Assembly: GCF_040560245.1 (NCBI RefSeq)
Contig: NZ_JAKMWP010000005.1
Reading direction: 5' to 3' (one strand)
Source of the DNA: Morganella sibonii
GTDB taxonomy: Bacteria; Pseudomonadota; Gammaproteobacteria; Enterobacterales; Enterobacteriaceae
Length of the DNA: 64,000 bases
Below are positions 53,764 to 62,778 of this stretch, piece after piece. Position 1 is the stretch's first letter. Each line of letters begins with the position of its first letter. The position numbers and the translations under genes are program-made. The notes beneath the pieces were generated by a model that did no database searches, was not told where the DNA came from, and worked only from the letters and a program-made list of their open reading frames with translations.

Positions 53764-54816
53764 ATGATGACTTTTGATCCGTCTGATTGCCCTCACCGCC
53801 GCTATAACCCGTTAACGGGACAGTGGATTTTAGTCTCCCCCCACCGGGCGAAACGCCCGTGGCAGGGAAGAGATGAAGTCGCTGATGTGGCAGATTTACC
53901 GGCTTATGACCCGGACTGCTTTTTGTGTCCGGGAAATCCCCGGGTAAGCGGCGATATTAATCCTGCTTACACCGGCACCTATGTTTTTCAGAATGACTTC
54001 TCCGCACTGAGGCCGCAGCCCTGTACGCAGCCGGAAAACACACATCCGTTATTTCAGATACAGGCCGTCAGCGGACTGAGCCGTGTGCTCTGTTTCTCCC
54101 CCGATCACAGCAAAACCCTGCCGGAACTGCCGGTGGAACAAATCCGCGCGGTCATTGATACCTGGCAGGCACAAGCACAGGAACTGGGGGAAAAATACCT
54201 CTGGGTTCAGCTCTTTGAAAATAAAGGGGAGCTGATGGGCTGTTCGCAGCCGCACCCGCACGGTCAGATCTGGGCCAGTGATTTTCTGCCCGATGCGCTG
54301 AGCCGCAAAGACGGGTTGCTGCGCGACTATTCCCGGCAGCACGGCAGTAACCTGCTGCTGGATTATGCACAGGCAGAGCTGAAAGACGGCCGCCGCACCG
54401 TAACGGAAACAGAGCACTGGCTGGCAGTAGTGCCGTACTGGGCGGCGTGGCCGTTTGAAACCATGCTGCTGCCGAAACACCGTGTGATCACCCGGATGGA
54501 AGAGATGACCGGTGAGGAGCGGGATGATCTCGCACCCGCACTGAAAAAACTGACCAGCCGCTACGATAACCTGTTCCGCTGCGCTTTCCCGTACTCGATG
54601 GGCTGGCATTTTGCCCCGTATTTTCAGCAGGGCGAACCGGTGGATCACTGGCAGTTACATGCGCTCTATTACCCGCCGCTGCTGCGTTCCGCGACAGTGC
54701 GCAAATTTATGGTCGGTTATGAAATGCTGGCGGAAAGCCAGCGTGACCTGACACCGGAGCAGGCCGCAGAACGGCTGCGTGCGGTCAGCGACCACCATTT
54801 TAAAACCCCTTTATGA
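53764..54816 (+). CDS. galT: Galactose-1-phosphate uridylyltransferase GalT
   Basis: This 350-residue enzyme converts Gal-1-P and UDP-glucose to UDP-Gal and Glc-1-P. The HPHPHGQ-type active-site motif is in SQPHPHGQIWASDF; zinc-binding cysteines are in DCFLCPG. It is collinear with E. coli GalT. The start may be at 53764 or 53767. It follows galE by 73 bases and is followed by galK after 13. Confidence 0.97.
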   Translation: MMTFDPSDCPHRRYNPLTGQWILVSPHRAKRPWQGRDEVADVADLPAYDPDCFLCPGNPRVSGDINPAYTGTYVFQNDFSALRPQPCTQPENTHPLFQIQAVSGLSRVLCFSPDHSKTLPELPVEQIRAVIDTWQAQAQELGEKYLWVQLFENKGELMGCSQPHPHGQIWASDFLPDALSRKDGLLRDYSRQHGSNLLLDYAQAELKDGRRTVTETEHWLAVVPYWAAWPFETMLLPKHRVITRMEEMTGEERDDLAPALKKLTSRYDNLFRCAFPYSMGWHFAPYFQQGEPVDHWQLHALYYPPLLRSATVRKFMVGYEMLAESQRDLTPEQAAERLRAVSDHHFKTPL

Positions 54817-54829
54817 TCTGAGGTTTCCG

Positions 54830-55984
54830 ATGAATATAGTTATCAGCAAGGCACAGAATGCCTTTGAGCAGTGCTTCGGCGCATCCCCTGACATGCTGAT
54901 TCAGGCACCGGGCCGCGTGAATCTGATTGGTGAACATACAGATTATAACGACGGTTTTGTCCTGCCGTGTGCCATTGATTTCGGCACGGTGGCGGCCGCT
55001 TCGCGGCGTGATGATCAAAAGGTCTGCGTGGTGGCGGCGGACTATGATAATGATCGCGATGAGTTTGATCTCTCACAACCGATCGAATACCGCGACAATA
55101 AATTGTGGGCGAATTATATCCGCGGCGTAATTAAATACCTGGCAGAACGCGGGTTTACATTCGGCGGGATGAATATTGCCGTCAGCGGCAATGTGCCGCA
55201 GGGCGCGGGGCTGAGCAGCTCCGCCTCACTGGAGGTGGTGATCGGCCAGACCGTCAAAGCCCTTTATGACTTACCGGTCAGCCGCGAAGTCATTGCCCTG
55301 AACGGGCAGCAGGCGGAGAACCAGTTTGTCGGTTGTAACTGCGGCATTATGGATCAGCTGATTTCAGCCTGCGGGGAAGCCGGACATGCACTGCTGATCG
55401 ACTGCCGCAGCCTGGAAACCCGTGCGGTTGCCATGCCGGAAAACAGCGTGGTAATGATTGTTAACTCCAATAAAAAACGCGGGCTGGTGGACAGTGAATA
55501 CAACACCCGGCGTCGTCAGTGTGAGTCTGCCGCCGCATTCTTCGGTGTTCCGGCGCTGCGTGATGTCACTGCTGAACAGTTTGCCGCGCATGCCCATGAA
55601 CTGGATGCTGTGACTGCGAAACGGGCCCGTCATGTGATCAGTGAAAATATCCGCACACTGGCGGCGGCAGAAGCCCTGAAAGACGGGGATTTACCGCGCC
55701 TCAGCCAGCTGATGGCAGAATCCCATCACTCCATGCGTGACGATTTTGAAATCACCGTCCCTGAAATTGATGCGCTGGTGGCCATTATCGGTGATGTGAT
55801 TGGTCTTGAAGGCGGTGTCCGTATGACCGGCGGCGGCTTCGGCGGTTGTGTGGTGGCACTGGTGAAACCGGAACATGTCAGCCCGGTTACAGAGGCGATT
55901 AATGCACATTACACGGCGATCACTGGTCTGACTGCGGATATTTATGTCTGCCGTGCCACTGACGGTGCCGGTGTGATCCGCTGA
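54830..55984 (+). CDS. galK: Galactokinase GalK
   Basis: This 384-residue GHMP kinase phosphorylates galactose at C1. It has the motifs PGRVNLIGEHTDYNDGFVLP, GAGLSSSASLEV (ATP loop) and GGGFGGCVVAL. The start at 54830 has TCTGAGG upstream; a frame open from 54779 lies within galT and is not used. Confidence 0.97.
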   Translation: MNIVISKAQNAFEQCFGASPDMLIQAPGRVNLIGEHTDYNDGFVLPCAIDFGTVAAASRRDDQKVCVVAADYDNDRDEFDLSQPIEYRDNKLWANYIRGVIKYLAERGFTFGGMNIAVSGNVPQGAGLSSSASLEVVIGQTVKALYDLPVSREVIALNGQQAENQFVGCNCGIMDQLISACGEAGHALLIDCRSLETRAVAMPENSVVMIVNSNKKRGLVDSEYNTRRRQCESAAAFFGVPALRDVTAEQFAAHAHELDAVTAKRARHVISENIRTLAAAEALKDGDLPRLSQLMAESHHSMRDDFEITVPEIDALVAIIGDVIGLEGGVRMTGGGFGGCVVALVKPEHVSPVTEAINAHYTAITGLTADIYVCRATDGAGVIR

Positions 55985-55995
55985 ACGGAGGTGAT

Positions 55996-57066
55996 ATGAC
56001 TCATAGGGAATTGCGCCCGTATGAACGGGCGCTGGCAACTGCGCCGTTCGCAGACGGCCGGCCGGCGGAGATCGTGGCGCTGACCAACCGTAACGGCATG
56101 CGTATCAGTATTGCTGACACCGGTGCAACCTGGCTCAGTTGTGAGCTTCCGCTGGCGGACGGTGTGCGGGATGTGGTGTGCGGCGTCGCGGACAGCGCCG
56201 GGTTTGCCCGTCAGACTGCGTATTTCGGCGCGACCGTCGGGCGCTATGCCAACCGGATTGCGGGGGGCGGTTTTACCCTGAACGGACAGTTTTATCCGCT
56301 TGCCTGCAATGAAGGCACCACCTGCCTGCACGGCGGAACCGATAACTTCAGTCACCGGCGCTGGCAGATCCGCCGCCGCTCAGCGGATTCCGTGACCTTC
56401 TCTTTATACTCACCGGACGGCGACCAGGGGTTTCCCGGCAATCTCACCGCAGAAATCACGTATCAGCTGACGCCGGAAAACGAAGTCCGCCTGACATACC
56501 GGACACAGACAGATAAAGCCTGTCCGGTCAGTCTGACCAATCACGCTTACTTTAACCTTGCCGGTGAAAACAGCGGTGTGAAAGTGACTGAGGGAGACAT
56601 GCAGATCCGGGCAGATAAACGGCTTGGATTGAATGCGGAGAACTTACCGGACGGGACACTCTGCCCGGTTGCCGGAACCGTCTTTGATCTGCGTGTCCGC
56701 AGACCGCTGGCGCAGGGGTTTATGTCAGAAGCGGCTCAGCGGCAGACAAAGGGATTTGATCACGCCTTTGCGCCGGACCCGGCGTTGTGTGACGGAAAAC
56801 AGACCGTTGCGGCATACTGGTCCCCGGCGGGGGATGTGTGTCTGGAAGTCGCTACCACGATGCCGTGCATACAGCTCTATACCGGCAATTATCTCGGCGG
56901 GCAGCCGGGAAAACACGGCGATTATGAGGATTATGCCGGATTGGCGCTGGAAACCCAGTATTTCCCGGACGGGCCGAACCATCCGCACTGGCCGGATGCG
57001 GTCAGAGGCATTTCAGCAGCGGGGGAGCGGCGGGAGAGTGTGACGGTGTACCGGTTTGTGTTTTAA
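55996..57066 (+). CDS. galM: Aldose 1-epimerase (mutarotase) GalM
   Basis: This 356-residue enzyme interconverts alpha- and beta-galactose. The catalytic residues lie in TTCLHGGTDNFSHRRW, SLTNHAYFNLAG and ALETQYFPDGPNH (Glu). It follows galK by 11 bases. A hairpin (GAGGCTCAC / GTGAGCCTC, 57069-57090) just past the stop ends the operon or the convergent ygjH. Confidence 0.95.
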   Translation: MTHRELRPYERALATAPFADGRPAEIVALTNRNGMRISIADTGATWLSCELPLADGVRDVVCGVADSAGFARQTAYFGATVGRYANRIAGGGFTLNGQFYPLACNEGTTCLHGGTDNFSHRRWQIRRRSADSVTFSLYSPDGDQGFPGNLTAEITYQLTPENEVRLTYRTQTDKACPVSLTNHAYFNLAGENSGVKVTEGDMQIRADKRLGLNAENLPDGTLCPVAGTVFDLRVRRPLAQGFMSEAAQRQTKGFDHAFAPDPALCDGKQTVAAYWSPAGDVCLEVATTMPCIQLYTGNYLGGQPGKHGDYEDYAGLALETQYFPDGPNHPHWPDAVRGISAAGERRESVTVYRFVF

Positions 57067-57117
57067 ACGGAGGCTCACAGTGGTGAGCCTCTCAGGCCGT
57101 TGATAAACTTTGCTTTA

Positions 57118-57450
57118 TCAGACAATACGGACACCGGCGGGCATCACGCGTTCCGGGGTCAGCAGGACGCTTTCTGAGCCGTCATCGGTTTCGGCGCACA
57201 GCAGCATACATTCAGAGGTTTCGCCGCGCATTTTGGCTTTTTGCAGATTGCACAGCACCACAACCTGCTTATGCAGTAACTCTTCCTCTGTATAATACGG
57301 CACAAGACTGGTGACGGTCTGAAGTGAGCGGTCACCGACATTTATCTGAACAATATAGAGTTTATCGGCATTTTCGTGACGTTTGACATCGGTGATCCGG
57401 CCGGTGCGGATCTCCAGTTTAGCGAAATCAGGGTAAGCGACAGTATCCAT
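57118..57450 (-). CDS. ygjH: YgjH (CsaA-like tRNA-binding-domain protein)
   Basis: This 110-residue protein is a single OB-fold tRNA-binding domain (FAKLEIRTGRITDVKRHENADKLYIVQINVGD, ending LLTPERVMPAGVRI) as in MetRS C-termini and CsaA. Its role is unknown; tRNA or chaperone functions have been proposed for relatives. In E. coli, ygjH lies next to ebgR; here the gal operon separates them. A TTTTAGTAAAA palindrome is directly upstream. Confidence 0.9.
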   Translation of the reverse strand: MDTVAYPDFAKLEIRTGRITDVKRHENADKLYIVQINVGDRSLQTVTSLVPYYTEEELLHKQVVVLCNLQKAKMRGETSECMLLCAETDDGSESVLLTPERVMPAGVRIV

Positions 57451-57467
57451 AGTAAAATCCGGTAAAA

Positions 57468-57478
57468 TTTTAGTAAAA
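57468..57478. promoter_or_regulatory. TTTTAGTAAAA palindrome between ygjH and galR
   Basis: This is an exact copy of the 11-bp palindrome found upstream of ebgA and ebgR. It lies 18 bases before the ygjH start and 71 before galR, so it may place either gene under EbgR. Confidence 0.55.
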
Positions 57479-57548
57479 GATAATAAAAATTAGCAGAGTT
57501 ACACCGGATGGCAAGTACCGGGATCACAAAATACTAACGGAGTGGTGA

Positions 57549-58553
57549 ATGGCGACCATTAAAGATGTGGCGAAACTGGCGGGGGTCTCTGTGGCGACCG
57601 TTTCGCGGGTTATCAATCAGTCACCGAAAGCCGGAGCGGAATCTGTCCGCGCGGTTCAGGCGGCAATGAAAGAACTGGCTTACCGCCCGAATGCGGCGGC
57701 GCGGGCGCTGGTCAGCCAGAGCAGTGATATTGTCGGCGTGCTGGTGGGCGATGTGTCCGATCCGTTTTTCGGCTCTCTGGTCAAAGCCGCAGATGAAGTG
57801 GCGCATCAGCACGGAAAACATCTTTTAATCGGCAACGGTTATCACCGGCAGGAGGATGAGCGGCGCGGTATTGAACTGCTGATGAACAGCCGCTGTGATG
57901 CCTGTGTGATCCATGCCAAAGCACTGAGTGATGAAGAGCTGCGCGGCTATGCGGCGGAAATGCCGTCGATGGTGTTTATTAACCGGATAATCCCCGGGCT
58001 GGAAAACCGCTGCGTTGCTCTGGATAACCGGCGCGGGTCACAGCTTGCCACACAATATCTGCTGAAACAGGGGCACCGCCATATTGCCTGCTTATCGTCA
58101 TCACATGCGATTGAGGACAGCACGCAGCGGCTGGCAGGATACCGCGATGCACTGGCAGAGGCCGGTTGTGAACTGCCGGATGCTTATATTGCTGCCGGTG
58201 AACCGGTGGCAGAGGGCGGGGAAGCAGCGATGAGCGCGATTCTGTCACTATCACTGCCGGTAACCGCCGTGGTGGCATACAACGATTTTATGGCGGCGGG
58301 GGCACTTTCCGTGATTGAAGCAAACGGATTGCGCGCGCCGGAGGATATTTCGGTTATCGGCTTTGATGACAGCATGATCGCACGATATATCCAACCTCGT
58401 CTGACCACAATACGTTATCCTGTTGACATGATGGCTCAGACAGCAACTCAGCTGGCACTGGCGCTGGCGTCCTCACAGACGCTGCCGTTTTGTCCGCCGT
58501 GTTACACACCGGTGCTGGTCCTCCGCCACTCGGTGATGAGCAGATTTTCCTGA
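57549..58553 (+). CDS. galR: LacI-family galactose repressor GalR
   Basis: This 334-residue regulator has a helix-turn-helix almost identical to GalR (ATIKDVAKLAGVSVATVSRVINQSPKAG). Its sugar domain also matches (VVGDVSDPFFG-like GVLVGDVSDPFFGSLVKAAD, LLIGNGYHRQEDERR, RLTTIRYPVDMMA). It should bind GTGTAAACGTTTACAC before galE and be released by galactose. GalR and GalS cannot be told apart with certainty. In E. coli galR is not next to gal. Confidence 0.9.
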   Translation: MATIKDVAKLAGVSVATVSRVINQSPKAGAESVRAVQAAMKELAYRPNAAARALVSQSSDIVGVLVGDVSDPFFGSLVKAADEVAHQHGKHLLIGNGYHRQEDERRGIELLMNSRCDACVIHAKALSDEELRGYAAEMPSMVFINRIIPGLENRCVALDNRRGSQLATQYLLKQGHRHIACLSSSHAIEDSTQRLAGYRDALAEAGCELPDAYIAAGEPVAEGGEAAMSAILSLSLPVTAVVAYNDFMAAGALSVIEANGLRAPEDISVIGFDDSMIARYIQPRLTTIRYPVDMMAQTATQLALALASSQTLPFCPPCYTPVLVLRHSVMSRFS

Positions 58554-58617
58554 CAAGAATGTGTTAATTTTATTTATCTGTTATCCCTCACTATTTACTT
58601 TGGTACTTTGTTAGAAG

Positions 58618-58653
58618 GCTGCAAATTCGTCTGAATTTGCAGCATTTTTTTTG
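58618..58653 (+). terminator. Terminator after galR
   Basis: GCTGCAAATTC / GAATTTGCAGC with loop GTCT (58618-58643) followed by ATTTTTTTT. It is one of the strongest in the window. Confidence 0.93.
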
Positions 58654-58733
58654 TCCCGCCATTTTCATTTCCACCGTTTACTTTCCAGCAGTACTTTCCG
58701 GTTTAACGATGTCACAGCAATTTATTATCATCA

Positions 58734-58748
58734 TGATAATAATTTTCA
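58734..58748. promoter_or_regulatory. Fur box upstream of the TonB-dependent receptor
   Basis: TGATAATAATTTTCA fits the 7-1-7 Fur pattern TGATAAT-N-ATTATCA at 13 of 14 positions. It overlaps the perfect palindrome TTATTATCAT-C-ATGATAATAA. A weaker site is at 58787-58801. Iron repression of the receptor is expected. Confidence 0.75.
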
Positions 58749-58845
58749 TTTGCGATCATATTCTCAATGGCATATATCAATGATAGGATTAATCATTCTC
58801 ATTTAATATCTCAAATAAAAAATATCAATCTTGTCAGGGAATAAT

Positions 58846-60927
58846 ATGAACGCCTCATTCAAACGCTCATTGCTTGCTGTTGCTGTTATGTCAGCGGCGG
58901 CTGCTGCTTATGCTGAAAACAAAGAAGATACCATTGTGGTTACCGCGTCAGGTTTTGCGCAGGAAATGCGCGATGCACCGGCGAGTATTACGGTTATCAC
59001 CAAAGAACAGTTACAAAACAAACCGGCTGCCAACCTGATTGACATGGTAAAAGATGTGGAAGGTGTCAGTGTGATCGGCGGCAGTCTGAAGCCCGATATC
59101 AGTATCCGTGGCCTGTCCGGCGATTATACGCTGATTATGGTGGACGGTCGTCGTCAGAACAGCCGTGAATCCCGCCCGAACGGCAGCGGCGGTTACGAAG
59201 CCGGTTTTATCCCGCCGGTGGAAGCGATTGAACGTATTGAGGTGATTCGCGGACCGATGTCCTCCCTGTATGGTTCTGATGCCATGGGCGGTGTGATTAA
59301 CATCATTACCAAAGCGGTAGCGGATGAATGGCACGGCTCAATGGGTATGGGCGGTATCATTCAGGAAAGTAAAGATTACGGTAACTCCGCAAATACCGAT
59401 TTCTACGTCTCCGGCCCGCTGATTAAAGACAAGCTGGGGTTACAGGTGTACGGCGGACTGAACTATCGCCGTGAAGATCATCTTCAGGAAGGTACACCGC
59501 GTAAAGATGATAAAAATATCACCGCCAAACTGGCTTTTACGCCGGTTGAAGGACAGAAATTCCTCGCGGAAGTCGGCCGCAGCACGCAGGAACATACATC
59601 CACTCCGGGGAAATCCATTGCTGATTCTGCAAACTTCGGGACTATTACCAATCAGGCTAAAGACAAGCTGGAAACTAATAACAACCGCAACCATTGGGCA
59701 TTAACCTGGAAAGGTGACTGGGATGAGATCAACAGCGAACTCAGTGTCTACCAGGAAAATACTATCCGGAAAACCCGTACCGGCACACGTGAGATGGGTA
59801 ATGAAACATGGAATATGGCTTATGACCATCGTCAGCCGGAAATTACGAACACGGTTGTTGATGGAAAAGTCACTGCATTCCTGCCGTCTAATATTCTGAC
59901 TCTGGGCGGACAATACCAGTACGCCAAACTGAAAGATGATTCCGTCACAGATTCTATCAGCGTTCCTGACGGGAAAGGCGGCACAAAATTACAACCTGTT
60001 TACGCCAGCGAATCGGTATCAGTGGATCAAAAAGCTCTGTTTGTAGAAGATGAATTCAGTGTAACTGACGATCTGACGCTGACCGGTGGTCTGCGTATGG
60101 ACGACCACGAGTTCTACGGTAAGCACTGGAACCCGCGTGCCTATGCCGTCTATAAACTGACGGATGAAATCACCATCAAAGGTGGTGTGGCAAAAGCCTT
60201 CCGTGCCCCGACACTGCGTGAACTCAGTCCGAACTTCGGGACGTCCACTCAGGGTGGTAACGCGGTCATGTACGGTAACCGGGATCTGAAACCGGAAACC
60301 AGTGTTACCGAAGAATTGGGTATTGCTTATGACCATGAATCCGGATTTTCCGTGAGTGCAACCCTGTTTAACACCGAATTTAAAAACAAACTCACCAGCT
60401 ACCAGGATGGCACAGAGAAAGATCCGATCACTGGCCTGAACAAATTTATCTACGACAACGTGGGTAAAGCGAATATCCGTGGTGTGGAAATGGCTTCCCG
60501 TATTCCGGTGGCAGAAAAATGGAATCTGAACCTGAACTACACCTTCACCGATTCAGAACGTAAGAGTGACGATGAAAAACTCAGCGGCAAATCCCTGAAA
60601 GGACAGCCGCTGGAAATGACACCGCGTCATATGGCAAATGCTAAACTTGACTGGCAGTACCGCCCGGATATGAACTTCTACACTCAGGCGAACTACACCG
60701 GTAAACAAGTCTGGGCAGCGCAGCGTAACGGGGCAAAACAGCCGCGCGAGCGCAGCGGGATCACCACCCTCGATCTGGGCATGACCTACCAGGTCATGCC
60801 GAATGCCCTGCTGAACTTTGCCGTACTGAATATCGCCAACGAGAAAGGGGATGATATCGATACTAACGGGAACTGGCAGATCGATGAAGGGCGCCGGTAT
60901 TGGGCTAATCTGAAACTGAATTTCTGA
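58846..60927 (+). CDS. TonB-dependent siderophore receptor (catecholate type)
   Basis: This 693-residue outer-membrane receptor has a signal peptide ending near AAAYA (residue 25). A TonB box (DTIVVTAS), a plug domain to about residue 155 (IRGLSGDYTLIMVDGRRQNSR, ERIEVIRGPMSSLYGSDAMGGVINIIT), and a 22-strand barrel ending in F (WANLKLNF) follow. It is close to FepA/CirA/IroN-like receptors, but the ligand is not certain. The start at 58846 has AGGGA upstream. Fur-like sites lie just before, and an IroE-like esterase follows after a repeat-rich gap. Confidence 0.9.
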   Translation: MNASFKRSLLAVAVMSAAAAAYAENKEDTIVVTASGFAQEMRDAPASITVITKEQLQNKPAANLIDMVKDVEGVSVIGGSLKPDISIRGLSGDYTLIMVDGRRQNSRESRPNGSGGYEAGFIPPVEAIERIEVIRGPMSSLYGSDAMGGVINIITKAVADEWHGSMGMGGIIQESKDYGNSANTDFYVSGPLIKDKLGLQVYGGLNYRREDHLQEGTPRKDDKNITAKLAFTPVEGQKFLAEVGRSTQEHTSTPGKSIADSANFGTITNQAKDKLETNNNRNHWALTWKGDWDEINSELSVYQENTIRKTRTGTREMGNETWNMAYDHRQPEITNTVVDGKVTAFLPSNILTLGGQYQYAKLKDDSVTDSISVPDGKGGTKLQPVYASESVSVDQKALFVEDEFSVTDDLTLTGGLRMDDHEFYGKHWNPRAYAVYKLTDEITIKGGVAKAFRAPTLRELSPNFGTSTQGGNAVMYGNRDLKPETSVTEELGIAYDHESGFSVSATLFNTEFKNKLTSYQDGTEKDPITGLNKFIYDNVGKANIRGVEMASRIPVAEKWNLNLNYTFTDSERKSDDEKLSGKSLKGQPLEMTPRHMANAKLDWQYRPDMNFYTQANYTGKQVWAAQRNGAKQPRERSGITTLDLGMTYQVMPNALLNFAVLNIANEKGDDIDTNGNWQIDEGRRYWANLKLNF

Positions 60928-60930
60928 TTA

Positions 60931-61222
60931 CGCGTCATTCTTCGCCCTGTGGCGGCGTTGGCTGCTCTCAGGAAACCGGGTCACATACCATTGTATGCTC
61001 CCCGGTTTCCTTCGGTTGCCGCCTTGCCACAAGGCGAATGATTTAGCGTAACGCGTCTCTTTGTTCTGTGGCGGCGTTGGCTTCGTTCGGCTACCCCGGT
61101 CACATACTGATGTATGCTTCCGGGGATATCCTCACTTTGCCGCCTTGCCACAGAGCGAATAATTTAGCGTAACGCGTCTCTTTGTGCTGTGGTGGCGTTG
61201 ACTGCTCTCAGAAATCCGGGTC
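60931..61222. repeat. 121-bp tandem palindromic repeats
   Basis: Two complete units (60931-61051 and 61052-61172) and a truncated third (61173 to about 61222) each begin CGCGTC and end near TTTAGCGTAA. Each unit is itself a large palindrome. In unit 1 CGCCCTGTGGCGGCG pairs with GCCGCCTTGCCACAAGGCG. Inside it GGAAACCGGG (60971-60980) pairs with CCCGGTTTCC (61001-61010). Unit 2 keeps the outer stem. The array starts four bases after the receptor's stop and could act as a terminator or be a mobile palindromic (MITE/REP-like) element. Confidence 0.8.
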
Positions 61223-61313
61223 AATATTCTGTTTACACAATACGTTATGTACATGGCAGATGCTGCGCAGAAAAACGAAAAGCGTAAAGCGCCAGGGATG
61301 GCGCGATCCGAGC

Positions 61314-61604
61314 GGACAGGGATGTGACAGCGTCTTTTCGTTCTGCGTGGTATCAGCCGGAACACTGTGGCAGAATCAGGCTCCCGGTTTTCTTCGGTTG
61401 CCGAATGCCACAAACCGGATGATTCAGCAGATTTCGCAGACAGGGATGTGTCAGCGTTTTTCCGCTTTGCCGGTTATCCCACTGCCCGAATTCGAAAGAG
61501 GATGGTCTTATTCTTTCCGGGGATGACGCAGATTTCGCGGATAAGGATGTGACAGCATCTTTTCGTTCTGCGTGGTATCAGCCGGAGCACCGTGGCAGAA
61601 TTGG
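61314..61604. repeat. Dispersed 66-bp direct repeat pair
   Basis: The 66-base stretches at 61314-61379 and 61539-61604 (both containing GATGTGACAGC.TCTTTTCG and GTGGTATCAGCCGGA) differ at about five positions. A partial, more diverged copy (CAGGGATGTGTCAGCGTTTTT) is at about 61441-61461. They lie between the repeat array and the esterase gene. No gene is evident in 61223-61634. Confidence 0.65.
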
Positions 61605-61634
61605 TTTCTTAAGTCAGTCATTCCCGGAGTCAGG

Positions 61635-62495
61635 ATGTGGAAAAAAATAATGGTGATTTGTTGCATGATGGCTGTATCCCCCCTGATGGCGCAGCCTTCA
61701 CAAGAGATCACGCCGCTCACTGAAGCGGCAGAACAACAATTTACGGTAACGCATCATGAGATGAAGCAGGGCGATCGTCACTACCGCCTCTTTATCGCGC
61801 AGCCGAAACAGCCGCAGACGGCGTACACCGTACTCTATATGCTCGATGGTAACGGCCAGTTTCCGATGATGATTAACCGGCTCAGTGCCGGAAAAAAACG
61901 GCCGCTGCCGCTGGTGGTGGGGATAGGTTATCCCTCTGACCAGGCTTACCCGAAAACCCGCACCTTTGATTACACACCGCCCGCAACCGGTGAACAGTTT
62001 GCAGCAGGTGGCGGCGAACAGCCTTTCCGGCAATTTATCCGTGAGCAGGTTATTCCGTGGGTGAGCAGTCACTATTCCGTCAACGACCGCCGCTACTTCT
62101 TCGGCCATAGCCTCGGCGGGCTGTTTGTCCTGCGGACGGCTACAGATGAGCCAGGCTTATTTACTGATTACATCAGTGCCAGTCCGTCTCTGTGGTGGGG
62201 CCATGGCACCTATATGACGGCAGAACGCTTTGACCGCCTCCCGCCGGATATCCGGCTGACTATCACTCAGGGCGGGCTGGAAGAAAAGCCGGACCTGAGC
62301 AAAATGAGTGAAGAGCAGAAACACAATCTCTCTGTCCGTTACAGTGACATTACCGCACGGGAAGTTTGTGAGCAGTTACAACTGCGGGACAAACAGTGTC
62401 AGTTCCTGACCTTCCCCGGTAAATCACACGGCAGTGTTATCCCGGATGCACTGGATACCGTAATTTCACTGTTACCGGCGGATAAGGAAAAATAA
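61635..62495 (+). CDS. IroE-like periplasmic siderophore esterase
   Basis: This 286-residue alpha/beta hydrolase has a signal peptide (ending near PLMA, residue 18). It has the nucleophile elbow GHSLGGLF (Ser) and a late catalytic His in FPGKSHGSVIP. It resembles IroE/Fes-type esterases of enterobactin or salmochelin use. Its place just downstream of a catecholate receptor supports this. The start at 61635 has GGAGTCAGG upstream; a longer frame is not used. No biosynthesis genes are in the window, so it may serve stolen siderophores. Confidence 0.8.
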   Translation: MWKKIMVICCMMAVSPLMAQPSQEITPLTEAAEQQFTVTHHEMKQGDRHYRLFIAQPKQPQTAYTVLYMLDGNGQFPMMINRLSAGKKRPLPLVVGIGYPSDQAYPKTRTFDYTPPATGEQFAAGGGEQPFRQFIREQVIPWVSSHYSVNDRRYFFGHSLGGLFVLRTATDEPGLFTDYISASPSLWWGHGTYMTAERFDRLPPDIRLTITQGGLEEKPDLSKMSEEQKHNLSVRYSDITAREVCEQLQLRDKQCQFLTFPGKSHGSVIPDALDTVISLLPADKEK

Positions 62496-62530
62496 GTTAT
62501 TTTTTTGTTAATCTGCATGTGAAAATACCA

Positions 62531-62567
62531 AAAATAACAGGGGAATCCCCATATTCCTCTGTTATTT
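62531..62567 (+). terminator. Terminator after the esterase
   Basis: AAATAACAGGGGAAT / ATTCCTCTGTTATTT with loop CCCCAT (one mismatch) forms a long stem. It is followed by CC and not a T-run, so it may function in both directions. Confidence 0.6.
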
Positions 62568-62778
62568 CCTTCCATAACAAAAACTACTCGCAGCCATTAG
62601 TTTTTTTGATTTCATTTTTCCCTCACAAGGGGCTATATTCCGCTCCGTTTCAGACATAAATTCACAATCCACTGCTTCTATCAATGACCCGTCATCAACC
62701 ATTTTGGCGATGAAACAGCCTGAGAAAAAAAGCAGCGTCATGTTTTTTTGATTTTTTTGTTTTAGGTGGAGAAAAGCA

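Noticed and set aside
61182..61526. ORFs of 60-114 codons in the repeat-rich gap after the receptor
   Set aside because: They run through repeat units and change frame between copies; no family features.
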